This document shows, piece after piece, positions 47,190-59,500 of a stretch of 64,000 bases of DNA. The position numbers were made by a program, and so were the translations under genes. Source of the stretch: Stenopsyche tienmushanensis (taxonomy: Eukaryota > Arthropoda > Insecta > Trichoptera > Stenopsychidae); assembly GCA_008973525.1 (NCBI GenBank), contig WACJ01000187.1, forward strand, positions 248,001 through 312,000, read 5' to 3'. The notes beneath the pieces are model-generated. The model searched no databases. It was given only the letters and a program-made list of their open reading frames with translations, and was not told the DNA's origin. Position 1 is the first letter of the stretch. The number at the start of each line of letters is the position of its first letter.

Positions 47190-50100
47190 TCAAAATGTAT
47201 ATTTTTTGTCTTGTCAGATTTTATAAAATGGTGTTTTTGATTCCATTTTCAAATGTTTTTAAACCATTTTGGTGCTAAATTTTGATTTTTTGAGCGTTCC
47301 TATGGAAGCACAAACAATAGACATCCAAAGACGACGTAATATCATTTGAATTTAATATGCCCTGCCCGATTTTATCAATTGTCGCAGTATTTACTTTTCT
47401 GCTTTGACTTTTCCTACGGTCAAAATTTTGGACTAAAAAGTTAATTAATTCCTATAATTTTCCGGCTTTTTCTACGGTCCAAATCTTGTATTTTGTCTAA
47501 ATTTTCTCGAAGAGGAGAACCTTACCGCGTTTTGGAATTCATGGATTTGATTTTTCCTGCTTTTCCTACGGCCCAAACCTTGAAATTGATTTTTTTTGCG
47601 ACCCACCTAAACTTAAGTTTTCTTTTTATTTTGGCCCTTGTAACCTTTGAGTTTGACTCCTCTAATTTACATAAAATTACCGATTCGATATATAATTGAA
47701 TGTTTTATTGAGGCAGTTCACATTCAGGCTGTTCAGGTTTAGCATTATCAACTCCTCGGCTATTGTACAGCAGCGGATGGATTCAAATTTATAACACAAG
47801 ACTCTTCGTAAAATAACAGTATTTAGTAATTCATGCGAGAATGAGGCCAAATGTGTACGTAACGAATTGATAAATCGATTCTGAAGGAAACGCCGTCGAT
47901 CGTCTTCTTCATTAACATATTGACTCGTAAAAATGCACCCATATCTTGCATAATTAACGACCTTAGATAACAGTTTGGTCGCCAAGTATTTATGTGCGAT
48001 AATTCGACTGGATCCGCTTCATTGTTAATGGAGACTGTCGATTCATTGACCGTCGTCGTTCGTCGAACTGTCCAAAAACATCGACAGGAAATTACATAAA
48101 AAGCCAGGATTGGGCATCGTTTCATTCGTGTCGGTCTTGCGAGCATGAATGAAAAGCAAACGATTCATACGACCTTATAAATATTGATGTTTTAACTTTT
48201 GCTTTCATGCCTGTTTAAGGTGCGCACTTTCCTTTTGTCGCTTTAATTACGGTCTCTTTGATGGCTTCCTGTGCCCAATTCGGGTGAGGTTCCAATTCGG
48301 GAGAGAACAGAATGGACATGTCAAAATTGCGTATTGAGCCTTGTCCTTCAAGCAGAGTGCATCTATAATTTTTGTTTCGATTGTAATGGATGTGGTGTAA
48401 CTAATGGCACCGGATTTCATTTTTGGCACGAGTGAAAAACGCTGACAAACGACGGTACTAATATTTTTTGTGAGCTCAAATCAATGCTCCGCCGTTTGAG
48501 AACATCTAAAAGGGAATGCGAAAAAATGAAAGCAACACCCAAGCAGTTGGACAAGTTTTCAAGTCTGAATTAACACGGAAGGAATTAGCTGTAATTGCCT
48601 CCTACTATGGGGACATACACTTTAATTCGTGGCAATTTTCCGACACCCACTTTCAGAATTTGATTTGTAAATTTCGTTAATGTTATACAACTCTATCTAA
48701 ACTGTCATAAAGTCATTAAATTATCTAATTTAATACGTAATAAAAATTTCTAATTTTACGGATTCGTACGCAATAAACGTGGTTATATCATTTTTGTGCG
48801 AATGAGGCATAACAAAAGCGAAGCCCATCTATACAAATTTGCTACGATTTAGAAATATGCTAATGTTTCATTGAATATTAATAGCAACTTTTACTCTAAA
48901 ATTTCTTTAGAATTTCCACAAATAAGTATAGAGGCTTAATTAACCATAACATCGGTTCTGTGCATCAATTTAAATATCTTACATCGCATATGATTATCTT
49001 ACATTTAAACTATTTTAAATTATGTCAAATATTTCAACTTCTGATCGAGAGTATTTGGAATCTGAAAGATTGCAGATTTAATAGATGAATTACTCATTCC
49101 AATTAAATTTTCACGCTTTTTGCATATTAGAATAATTGACTAATTTTCTACATAATGCAGTAATAAATCTTCCGTTTATAGTTCAAATGTACCACATTTA
49201 CTAGCGGAAATACGCTCATGTTACTGTAATACAAAAAATATAAGTTGGATCATTATGCGGTTAAATAAATACGGAGATCACTTGAAGTTAATAGATCCAT
49301 TATATGAAAGCATCGCTTTACAATGTTGATATATTGGAGCCGTGAAACCACAAATTTTATGAATTTATATTAAGCTACGTGTGCGGAAGCTTAAGCAAAT
49401 TTATCAATGAAAATATTTTCAATACTGCTGATTCAAAATTCTATATGCATATGTTAGTTATTGTTGGCCGCCACATATATTTGAGAAGAGCAATTAGAAA
49501 GCTAGGTTTTTAGTATCTAAAATAGGTTTATTTATTCTACTTTCATGTTTATGATTCGTTCATTGTTAAAGACATAAAGCACGCTGAGATAAGATAACAC
49601 CTTGTCATCAGTAAACTTTGAGAATTTCTCAGAAACTTTCGTTGTGACTGACGTTGTCAATACTTTTTAATATTAACTGGGATGTATCTCGCTGATTTTA
49701 CCAACAACTCTTCATTTTCGGTTCTGATTCTTAACCTTTACCGTACTGAGAACACACCTAGCGTGTCCACCGTGTAAATCCACTTTGCTGTCAGCTCAAT
49801 AAATGAACCTTAACACTGTTGATTAACTGAACTTGAACTTAACACAAGCTAGTTTTATTTATACAAAATTAGAGTTGTTGGCTTGCTGGTTTATTGGTAC
49901 TAACCTGCTCTACTACCTTAATAACGTGTGAACCGGGCATTAATGTGTTGCGAAAATAAAAAGACAGCTACCGTGCAAGCCTGCCAGTTTACTTCCGAAG
50001 AAGTAGATTTTGTATAGAAGCATTTCGTCCAAATTTCCAACAAGCATTTAAACGTGTATATGTTCCTTTACAGCATGATCTTGCTACCGATATATGAGTG

Positions 50101-50360
50101 TATGATGAGACGTAAGACACCCGTCTCTGTCTCCGGATTTTCAGTATGGAATGGGCTATTTTGACATTTGTACCGGCATAATTATTCGTGTAAATGTTTT
50201 GTTTGAAAACCAGATTCGTCACTGCTTTTGTAAGCCCTGAAGGTTCGTATTGCATTTATAAGAAGATCATTTTCTTTCATCAGAATATAAGGGCAGGGTT
50301 TGACGATCTAGGCAATAAAGCGTAAAGTATTTTCTGCTGTTTTTATTGGTTGTTTCACAT
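47190..50360. other. intergenic with a less AT-rich block
   Basis: No gene is supported. Overlapping minus-strand frames at 47677-48146 lie in a moderately GC-rich block (47860-48440) but show no domain and appear in two frames at once. TTAACCTTTACCGTACTG at 49731 resembles a TTAA-type terminus. Confidence 0.35.
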
Positions 50361-50364
50361 GTAG

Positions 50365-50640
50365 TTAAGTTAGGAAAGGATCTATAAGTGAATAGCAAAA
50401 TTATCATCGTTATTATCATTGTTGAAATTCAACCATTCATAAGCGATCTTGCGGGATTTTATTAATCACCTGTCAGTTTTTCAATACCAGAAAATCAGGA
50501 TAAAACTGGATCAAAACGATTGATCTTGACATACAGGATTAACATAGAATAAAGACTAAATTATTATCAGATTAATACAAATAAACAAATTCTGCATGAG
50601 AGTGGTGAAGGTAACATCATATAAATACAAAATCAAGCAA
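50365..50640. repeat. dispersed repeat family A, copy 4
   Basis: CTATAAGTGAATAGCAAAATTATCATCG matches the head of copies at 2.3 and 13.7 kb. The later stretch AGAATAAAGACTAAATTATTATCAG is shared with 56403 (AGAATAAAGACTACAGTATTATCA). There is no coding capacity. Confidence 0.55.
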
Positions 50641-50659
50641 AATCTCTTTCTTGTTAGAC

Positions 50660-50770
50660 ATGTACCGAACCGAAAAAAACGATATGTTTGAACCGGTTCA
50701 GTTCCGGAAAATGTAAAGGTTTTACTGGTAATCGATTTTCAGTTCAGATCCAGTTCGAAATCCTGGTCAA
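50660..50770. repeat. GTACCGAACCG-type repeat, copy 1
   Basis: GTACCGAACCGAAAAAAACGAT, then GAACCGGTTCAGTTCCG. It recurs at about 56470 (GTACCGAACCGTAAAAACCAT) and in related form at 54945-55085. In both the 50.6 and 56.4 kb copies it directly follows the AGAATAAAGACT segment, so the two belong to one element. The subterminal style resembles hAT ends. Confidence 0.55.
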
Positions 50771-50779
50771 TACATTCAA

Positions 50780-52580
50780 AAGGGAAGGTTAAAAATGAAT
50801 CCGACAACTTATTAGATTTGTGGACTTGGCTTAGCCATCGAGTCCCATGAGATCCAGTGAGCTACTTTAAGGCTGACACAATTGAATCGAAAACTTCCCA
50901 ATCTGGTTAATCAATTACGGCGTTTTCTTACAACAAACAATGGAAGTCCAGCAGCACCGCACCTGCACAAAGAACCGCTGAAAGGCAAAACAATGTTGTC
51001 GTTAATGATGCGGAGATCTCCTCAGAGATACCATCGGTACGAAGAGGAGTGCTTTGGGAAAAGTGTAAACAAATGTACACTAATGTCTCGGGTGGTTCAA
51101 TACGAGACATGTCATACCAGTAGTAAGATCACCAGCACGAACACTTTCAATGCAGACAAACTGGGTCAGTAGCGCTCGAAGAAACCGAAAGACCACATGG
51201 TCCTCGCGGGTCGCCGACCCGCTCCGACTGTGAGATTCACAAGAATTGGGTCTGATGACGCCCATGTGTCTGATGGAGAGATCATTGCTCTATCTACAAG
51301 AAGAACGCCACCTGTTTGGATCATTAAACTTCTATTAGACACACGTGACTGAGTAACACACTAACGAGAGGCGTGGAACCCACTGCGGGGGCACACACTC
51401 CATGACCCTAAGACGTGTTAACTACTCGCTATCGGCTAATCACTCGTCTTTTTTATGAATGACAAGGACTGATAGAAAGCTACTCGAATAATATATTCGA
51501 TGCCATTATCCTCTTTGGCTATAAAAGAGCTTTATAGTCGAGGCCTGTATACAAAACCGACCACATAATGGACTTTTTCTAAAGGCACATTTCAAACGCA
51601 TGATCGAAATCTATTCTATTACTTGAGATTTTATAATCAATTTCTCATCTGGCATTATATTAAATATCACGCCTGATCATAAATAACATCCACTGCAGGC
51701 AAAACATATTTATGTTTTCTTAGAATCCTAAAGAACCCACCTGAGTTAACGATCTTTTCTTCCAATGGAAACATTCATCATTTTCAGTGCCGTAGTCTTG
51801 TGGTGAATAGTCCAATATCAATGCTTTGGATCTCAAAAAATCCCATAATATCATAGGAATGGTTAGAAAATTGTAAGTTTAATATAACTAAGATTAAGCA
51901 AAATAATATCAATTGTATGTAATTATTTAAATATTTTTTATTAGCAAGTCTCAAATTTTCAAAATCATGTATATTGCTCGTATAATGAAGTTGGAAATTG
52001 ATGTCATTATGATTCATTCGGTTTCCAATACCAGATATGTTCATTAATTATACTATAAAAATCCATGTTTTTTCTATATTGACAAAATTACAAAAAATTC
52101 TATTGAGACTTTCTCTAAGTGAAAGATTAAAAATGAGTACGCTTTTGTATACAAGGCTTAAAGTTGTATATATATAAATAATAACTGAACTGGTAAATAC
52201 AGAATAGCTGGAGAACTTACGATACCAATATATGGATATCGTAACGTGAAAATATTATCTTGTTAATATATCAACTAAAATTTCAATAATAAATTCATCG
52301 GGTAAATGGTAAATTCGATCATTTAGAGGGGGTTTTTGGGTTGATCAAATAAGCCTTTAGATATATCAACATCACCAAAGGTTGGGAGTCTTGACCTTTC
52401 TTTCTTATAATTCACGTAATTTGCTGCATTTCAGAATATATTTATTTGTTTAAGCTACCGCTCTATCTAATTTTGTATTACCAGGTACCAGGAAAAACTG
52501 AGGAAATAATCATCCAAAATGTCTATTGAGAAAGCCAAAAAATTGCCAATCAATAATGATCTCTGAAACTGGACTAAAAC
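50780..52580. other. intergenic with a GC-richer, possibly transposon-derived block
   Basis: About 50880-51430 is less AT-rich. A 96-codon plus-strand frame (50882-51172) and neighbouring broken frames contain Ser/Arg-rich stretches but no motif I can name. A decayed LINE ORF1 is possible. The rest is AT-rich without recognised features. Confidence 0.35.
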
Positions 52581-52592
52581 ACACATATATTA

Positions 52593-53684
52593 GATTGCCC
52601 AGTTATAAATGACGTTTTTTTCATACTTATTTTTTGACCATCAGTTGTGTCTCAGCCATCAATTTGACAACACTTATTGTATACTTGGTTAGTCGACTAG
52701 TATATGGAGAATGATATTTTATATAAAAAAAAAAGTTTTTCTAATCGCGTTTCAAGATGATGGATTTTATCCCGAACAAACAATTTACGCGAAATTGCAT
52801 ACTGTACGAATATTTTTAAAAAATTACTGCAACTAAAAATATTTGTGATATACTCGGAGAATATCTAACTGTTTGTCAATGCCAGAGATGGTTTAAATGA
52901 TTTAAAAGTGAAAATTTTAGTTGAGAAAATAATGTCCAAGTGAGAGAAAGGTTAAAATGGATGACGATATCCTGCATGCTGAAATTGAATCAAATCCAAC
53001 ATAGACTATACGAGAATTAATAGACAAGCTTGGATACTTCTGGAAAAGTATTCAAATATACTTGAAAAAAAATAAAAAATACCATTAAACAGGGATTGTA
53101 CGTGTAATGATTTCATTGATAAAGAGAAGAAATAACCGTTTTTACATTATCTTGTAACTAGAAATGAAAAGTGGGTGTTTTACTTAAATAAAAAAACGCA
53201 AAATAAAGTGACTTTTAAAGGGACAGATAAAGAAACCAACCCCTCGACTGAGTCCAACAGTAAAAATAGCTAATAAATTAACCTTTTAACTGCCAATGAC
53301 TCATCAGCGCATACAAATTCGACGCGCCGGTGCGTCGTTGGCAGTTAAAAGGTTAATGATGACCAAAAACAAATTAAAGAAACTCGATTGGCAAATGATT
53401 CCGCATCCACCATATTCTTCTGATCTTGCTCTTTCCGACTATCATTTATTTAGATAGGTGCAACATTATTTATCGGCGAAAAAAATCATAAATATAGAAG
53501 AGATGAATGATCGAATCGAATAATATTTTATATCAAAATTCTCAATTTTAATAATAAAAAAAAAGATGAGAAAAATTTGTATCTACTGAAGGAGAATAAA
53601 TTGTATCGATGAAATTAATTAATATTTTTTGTTGTTTGAATTTAATTCTTTCAATTAAAAAACGACATTCATAACTGGACAATC
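52593..53684 (+). mobile_element. mariner element 2, decayed (1092 bp)
   Basis: Inverted ends GATTGCCCAGTTATAAATGA on the left and GATTGTCCAGTTATGAATGT on the right, read inward. They are flanked by TA at 52591-52592 and 53685-53686. The plus-strand transposase pieces are, in order: TKNICDILGEYLTVCQCQRW then FK (about 52830-52900, second helix of the N-terminal domain), VTRNEKWVFYLNKKTQNKV (about 53155-53210), and HPPYSSDLALSDYHLFR (about 53400-53455). In the first catalytic motif TGDEKW has become TRNEKW, losing the Asp. The second catalytic region is not readable. A 79-bp TTAA-flanked hairpin has inserted at 53278-53356. It is inactive. Confidence 0.9.
53278..53356. mobile_element. nested 79-bp TTAA-flanked hairpin MITE
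   Basis: TTAA at 53278-53281 and 53353-53356 bracket a 71-bp core whose ends are perfectly inverted: TTAACCTTTTAACTGCCAA against TTGGCAGTTAAAAGGTTAA, 19 bp including TTAA. The CCTTTTAACTG terminus and TTAA target are piggyBac-like. It interrupts the mariner transposase between the first and third catalytic segments, so it is younger than the mariner. Confidence 0.88.
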
Positions 53685-53689
53685 TATTA

Positions 53690-54935
53690 GATGTTAGTTA
53701 TGGTGCGGGTTTGTTGGTTGCCTGATCGTTGAGCTCTTTTAAAATGATTGCTCTTAAATGAATCATTTGAACGCGTTCGACGTGTATCTTTCATTCGATA
53801 AACGATCTTAAAAATGCAATTTAACAATTGTTTAGATAGAAAATAACGCTTTGACTCCAATGAAAGACACGTATCGGAAGACATGGTGGGGTCCAAGTGC
53901 AACTACCGGTTCCTTGGGCTTTGGAGCCTAGTTCTATAAGAGCCGTGACCTTTTAGGGAATGACTAGAAAATAATAAATGAAATTGTCGACACGTAAAAG
54001 TTTTCCTTCGACTGACGATTTTCTCTCTCTGTACAAACTGGTAGACGTCGCAAGTGAAATTATTTTTTTGCGCCAAGAATGAAGAACGAATCTTTATTCA
54101 TTGTGCAGTTTTCTCGCATAATACCATAGGCAGTTTAATACAGAGCCATCTTTGTCGTTAAATGTCGTGGATTGTAGGTAAATGAACTCGAATTCTCATG
54201 TCGATGGAAACAATGACAAATGACTGACTTTCGATGTCATTAAGATTATGATTGTCATGAGAACGGGCTTTGTTTGCAAGTTTCTGCTTAGGCGTTACGA
54301 GCACAATGCAAAATAGTTTATAGATAGCCGCCATTTGACGATGGAATATATTGAGGACATATTTTTGGAGGATTTATTAGAATAAAAAAATTGTGTGTTT
54401 GAAGAGATTTGTGTGACTTTCGAACGTTTGCACTTTACACGATAATGCCATATTATAGATCCGGCTACATCCGGCGTGATTTATTGCTTCTCTTTCGGTA
54501 TACGATGCTTTAAACAAATACATGGCTTATAACTTTCTTTAGAAAATATCAATCAATTCGACATATCGAAAAAATGTTTTATTTTTAATGCAACTGACGG
54601 ATATTGCGTATATTTCATAGATTTCACAATGAACATCGCATGCCGATGGACTTCGCGGATCAGGGGTCAAACGCACAGCTTAACAAATTTTCTATTAACA
54701 ACCTTTCACTAAAAATGACGTTTCAAAACTCATGTAAATTTGAATGCTTATAAGAGGAAGAATTAAGATAGGCAGCCAGTATTGAGCAAGCTTCTTTTAT
54801 AAATTTGACGATACAAATCATATTGAAATTATTAGAAGCTGATCGCTTAAAGAGCGTTGAAAATGAGAGTTTTATTCATCATGCATAACAATGTATTATT
54901 TTTATGATAATGCAAATTAAGACTTCGAAGCGTTA
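53690..54935. other. intergenic
   Basis: No gene is supported. Moderately GC-rich patches occur at about 53700-53930 and 54440-54500. Nothing was recognised in them. Confidence 0.35.
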
Positions 54936-54944
54936 TTTTTATTC

Positions 54945-55085
54945 ATTTCGGTTTTGGTTCCGGTTTCGGTTCAGTCCCAAACATATATATCGGTTCGGTT
55001 ACGGTTTTTAGTTTCGGGAAAAATAACGGTTTTCAGTTAGGTTTTGAGTGGTTCATTTTTGAATCTCGAATTTATCGGACCGGAA
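54945..55085. repeat. GGTTCGGTT-rich repeat, copy 2
   Basis: Dense GGTTTCGGTTC, CGGTTCGGTTACGGTTTTTA and related motifs. They resemble, in inverse orientation, the GTACCGAACCG repeats at 50.66 and 56.47 kb. Probably ends of the same non-autonomous family. Confidence 0.45.
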
Positions 55086-55264
55086 ATCGTGAGACAGAGA
55101 CGGGTATCTTGCGTCTCATCATACACCCATGCATTGATGACACCCATGCAAGTCGTGCCATAATGGTGGACCCCTACACGTCTAAACATTCTCAATATAT
55201 ACATAGTATATGGAGTTTTCTCACTATCTCAAAGACTCAATTTACATATATATACTTATACATT

Positions 55265-55660
55265 TGGGTTCGTTTTTTTGCGGATCTTTTTTATGCGAAT
55301 TTGCATTAAAAAATCTAAAATTAACTCTAGTGCAAGTTTCAACTGTTATAATATGAGTGTGTATAGGGCAATGGGCGAACGGATTGGCAGCTCTTCTCAA
55401 AAGCTTGAGAATTGCATTTGTATGATTATCGAGTAATATAGACTTAAATAAAGCAATTCTAAGATAAATACGTATTGTTATTTTATTTTAATTATTTATT
55501 TATAATTTTTTTATGCGATTTTTAGTGCATTCTATCAAATTGATTTGAAGTTATGTGGTTTTTAAAAGTAATGGAATAAGTCTTTTTTTATGCGAATTTT
55601 TTATATGCGACTTCCCATGGAACGTATCTATCGCATAAAAACAGACCTCGTATATAGAAA
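55265..55660 (+). repeat. T-rich repeat family B, distant copy
   Basis: TTTTTTTATGCGATTTTTAG, then GAAGTTATGTGGTTTTTAAAA, parallels TTTTTTTGTGCGATTTCGAAGTTATGCGGTTTTTTTT at 41.23 kb. CATGGAACGTATC parallels CATGGAACGCATC at 41.99 kb. The element type is unknown. Confidence 0.55.
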
Positions 55661-55669
55661 CTCGTACAT

Positions 55670-56290
55670 GTTCATACTTACTCTTCATCAAAAAAATGTA
55701 TTCTATAGAATCTTTTAACCGTCATAAAATGTAGGTATTATTAACTGAAATAACTGTCGTTTGATAAACTATTAAGCTTTTTCAACAAAGATAAGACGAC
55801 TTTCGTTCGTGTTGACTTGAGAACAGACGTTTGTTGTGATAATTAAGATACTCGCATCATTTTTATCGTTGATCAATATTGTTATTCCCATTTGACTGCT
55901 CTGGAGTGGCGTTATTAGCCGAGTATCACTATTCCTGTGTAAATCTATTCCTTCAAAAGTAAACTGGTAAGTTTGCACGCTAACCCTGCTCTTTAATTTT
56001 TGCAACACATTAATAGGCAAAAATAGCTGAACAGCAGAATGCAAATGCCTCACAGGTTGAACATTAAGAAATATTCTGAATAAATTAATAAATATTGTGT
56101 GCTATCAACAGTGTTAAGGTTCATTTATTTAGCTTTGTTCATCACCAAGCTTGTTACACGCTGCGGCGGAGCTGATAGAAAAGTGGATTTACATTGTGAC
56201 TGGAAGTTTTGGAGTCCCAGGTTAACATACATAATACTAGGAAGCAAATTGAAATCTGGGATTCCTAGTCTGGATTCGTAGCAAATATAT
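55670..56290. other. intergenic
   Basis: No gene is recognised. A 93-codon minus-strand frame (55772-56053) has no family signature. Confidence 0.35.
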
Positions 56291-56299
56291 AAAAAAAAA

Positions 56300-56565
56300 A
56301 ATAAGCTAATCCAAATACATAATAATAATTTAAGATTACAAGCTGGAATTTAGGTTGATAACAATATTATCTGAAGTAATAATTTAACAGGACAATTAGC
56401 TTAGAATAAAGACTACAGTATTATCAAAAATCAACCGAACCTTATATCGCAAAAGATTTGTACCGAACCGTAAAAACCATTTTTTTCGAATCGATTTTAG
56501 TTCCGTCAAAAAATAACGGTTTTATGGGTTTCCCGTTTAGTTTCAGTTTGATATTCGATGCAAAT
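56300..56565. repeat. composite repeat: family A tail plus GTACCGAACCG, copy 3
   Basis: AGAATAAAGACTACAGTATTATCA (56403) followed by GTACCGAACCGTAAAAACCAT (about 56470) repeats the order seen at 50.5-50.7 kb. The two segments therefore travel together. Confidence 0.5.
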
Positions 56566-56569
56566 ATCT

Positions 56570-59500
56570 TCTTTGCAGATATTTTAGGAAATTTCTTGGA
56601 ATAAACCCGTTCCAGATGATCGTTCGGGTCAAATTCGATAGATTGCCTAATTCAAATGGATTTGAATCAATTAGGGATTGTTTTATTAAAAATAAGCATA
56701 ATCGATATAAACACCAGTATGAAAAGCAAGTAGAAGCACGGAATCGACAATGGCATTTTAAAAGGTGAGCATGTCGAGCACATCTCATATCAATAATTTG
56801 GTGTTGAGAAACACTTTCTCTTCGGTCAGGTGCGTGTGTTATGTATGCCACACATTTAGAAAAATACATACACATCGACATTTGAAAACTCATATATAAC
56901 AGTGCCATCATCCTTTGAAAATTGCCAGAAAGTTACGATCAAAAATTATACCGGCAGTAAATTGACTGCCTATGAAGGTACGATTTGACACAGTTCGGTA
57001 TTCGATCGGAACACAATTCTCTATCATTAACCTTTTTCGATCAGATGGATTCCGAAAATCACTTTCCTCTCGGCGAGATCACTGCACGACGTTTTCACTC
57101 CATCATTTTCGAGATTTACTTTCGATTATACGCAAGCCGATGTACTTCCAATTATTATCCGGTCGGCTGTAAATACTCGCCATTATGTACTCTAATGCGG
57201 TTAGCGGCGGACTATTACGGCCATAAACTTGAGATGATGCAGGTCTGCACAACCTTTTCACTTTCGTTGCCATCCTTATCAGACACATCACAGATATAAG
57301 ATTGTTTCATAATTATATGCGTCGTTTTAATCGTATTTCTTCTTAGAAGACCATGCGCAGGATGTACCATACAAATTATCATCTCCGGCCACCGATAAAT
57401 AATGACGCATTCATTATTACAAGATGCTGAGAGCTTGAAATTAATTGAAATGGATAAGCAACCCCCATATGAATTTACATGACGAAATTAGATTTTTATT
57501 GAATGGTTGGTACTTTTCAATGAGAAAATGATATAAAATTTATGTCATATTCTTTAATTAAATTTTAAAATTGCCATTTTTTGCCAATATCTGTTAAAAC
57601 TAAATTTCCTCGGTTATTTAAATATGAAATTTAATTCAAAGATTTGTAAATTATTTGAACATTGCATATATTTACAATAAATTGCGAACAGAAGAATTAT
57701 TTTAAAATTATTTAAAATTTCTATAAAACATACAATTTTTTATCTTTTAACCTTTTGCACTTGAGAGGTGACTCTCAATCACCATATAATTTGATGCACG
57801 GCAATAATTGTTTATGTTTCTGTATAATTTTATGAAGTACAACATAACACTCTTCAAATAGCTATAAGATTTTCTTATCTGAAATTAGTTCACAACCATA
57901 AACCGGACTGCATGTTCGGCATTACTTTGAACTTGACAGTCGTGGCAGAAAGACTACTAAGTTTTTGATCCCTATAAGCATCGAATAGAAGTTAAGAAGG
58001 ATTGCAAAGTCTATTCTCAAATAAATAAAGCCGGCAAAAACCATCAAACCACATATTATTGTAATACTTGCCCCGAAAATTCGTCAGTAAAGTGATGAAG
58101 ATGGATATTTGAATGCCGCACGAACTGTGTAGAAAACAGAGCAGAGACAATTGCAAAAGTTTATATAGCACCTTCTGATTATCGCCTATTTTGATTTATA
58201 AATTGATCATTAAAAGACAACAAAAAAATTAAAACATAGATGAAGTAAAAAACCATTTGGATTCATATTTTTAGTTGAAGCCATCCATTATATGTAAAAA
58301 GGGCATATGAAACTTTTAAGAATTAGTTTTCAGTAATGAAGGCGGTTATATTTTTGCCATTTCTATAATATGGTGAAATCGATTAAATTCAATAGTGATG
58401 CTTAGAAAACGCTAAAATTTTGGTCGAAAAAGATTTAAACTATGTTTTTTAAGTTGCTTTCAATTGTCATAAAAAATATTTAAAGGATATGGACATTTGA
58501 GAAGAATAATTTAATTCAAGACAAAATACTATTTCAAGTCAATCAACATGTTTCATGCGAAAAGCAAATAGATAATTACATGAAAAATCCTTTCTTTTTA
58601 AAACCCCTAAAGGAGTACTATCCCAGGGCCTGGAATCCCCCCTCCACTTTTCAGAAAGAGCACTCTTGTACATTGAGCTCGGAGATAGACAGAAACAGAG
58701 AAAACTTCAGTTCAGTTCGGGAGACTGAGACGGAGAGCTTCCTTGCATGCATCGCACGATTGTATAGATCGACTAATAATGATTTCGATTGTAAGTTCGT
58801 TATTTGTTTACGCAAATAAACGCCAGGATATCTTATCTCACGTTCACTGATGATGAGTCATATGAATCGATTTCTTGTGTATTGTTTATGTAAAGAAAAT
58901 AAGTGGTCTTGTATACTATCAACAGTGTTTATTTACAACTGAATGCCTTGAATTGAAGATTGTCTTATGCTGATAGAAGTTGACAGAAAGTAATCGGTGT
59001 AAAGCGATTATGGCATCAACGACTTCATTGATTTAATCAAAAGGTTAAAGATTTTTTGTGGAGATCGCCTATATCTAATAATATATATGGTACCTTAACC
59101 TTTCTCTTACTGTGCTAAGAATACCTACCGATGATATGTATTTGGTACACCACTATTATTTTTATTGACTATAGTTGAGGTTAAAATGGAACAATTTTTG
59201 TTGAAAGTTATAAAATTGTAAAGAAGAGGAATACATGTTTAACTATTATCATTAATGAACTTTATACAGGCACCAATTGTGCAGAGAAAGAATTATTTTT
59301 TGCAATGTTAAATATTATATAAAATAATCGAAGTCATCATCAGCCCACTCAAAGTCATGGATGAAAGAAAGAGTTGGATGGAATGCCACCAGTCGGGTGC
59401 ACCATTAGTGGTCGCCCGCCCACCGACGGTTGTCGAACGAGCACCTGTGTTCTCAAAACCACAAGGTGATTCGACTCGCTTTATTGTTACTGCAATTTGA

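Noticed and set aside
47677..48146. Two overlapping minus-strand frames of about 100 codons
   Set aside because: They occupy different frames of the same DNA and neither shows a motif or splice signals that would choose between them.
56820..56890. C2H2 zinc finger on the plus strand (CYVCHTFRKIHTHRHLKTH)
   Set aside because: The spacing from Cys to His is about two residues short, a stop follows, and no second finger is present. At best a fossil; more likely chance.
56543..56911. 122-codon minus-strand open frame
   Set aside because: No recognisable domain, no splice context, and composition typical of chance frames here.
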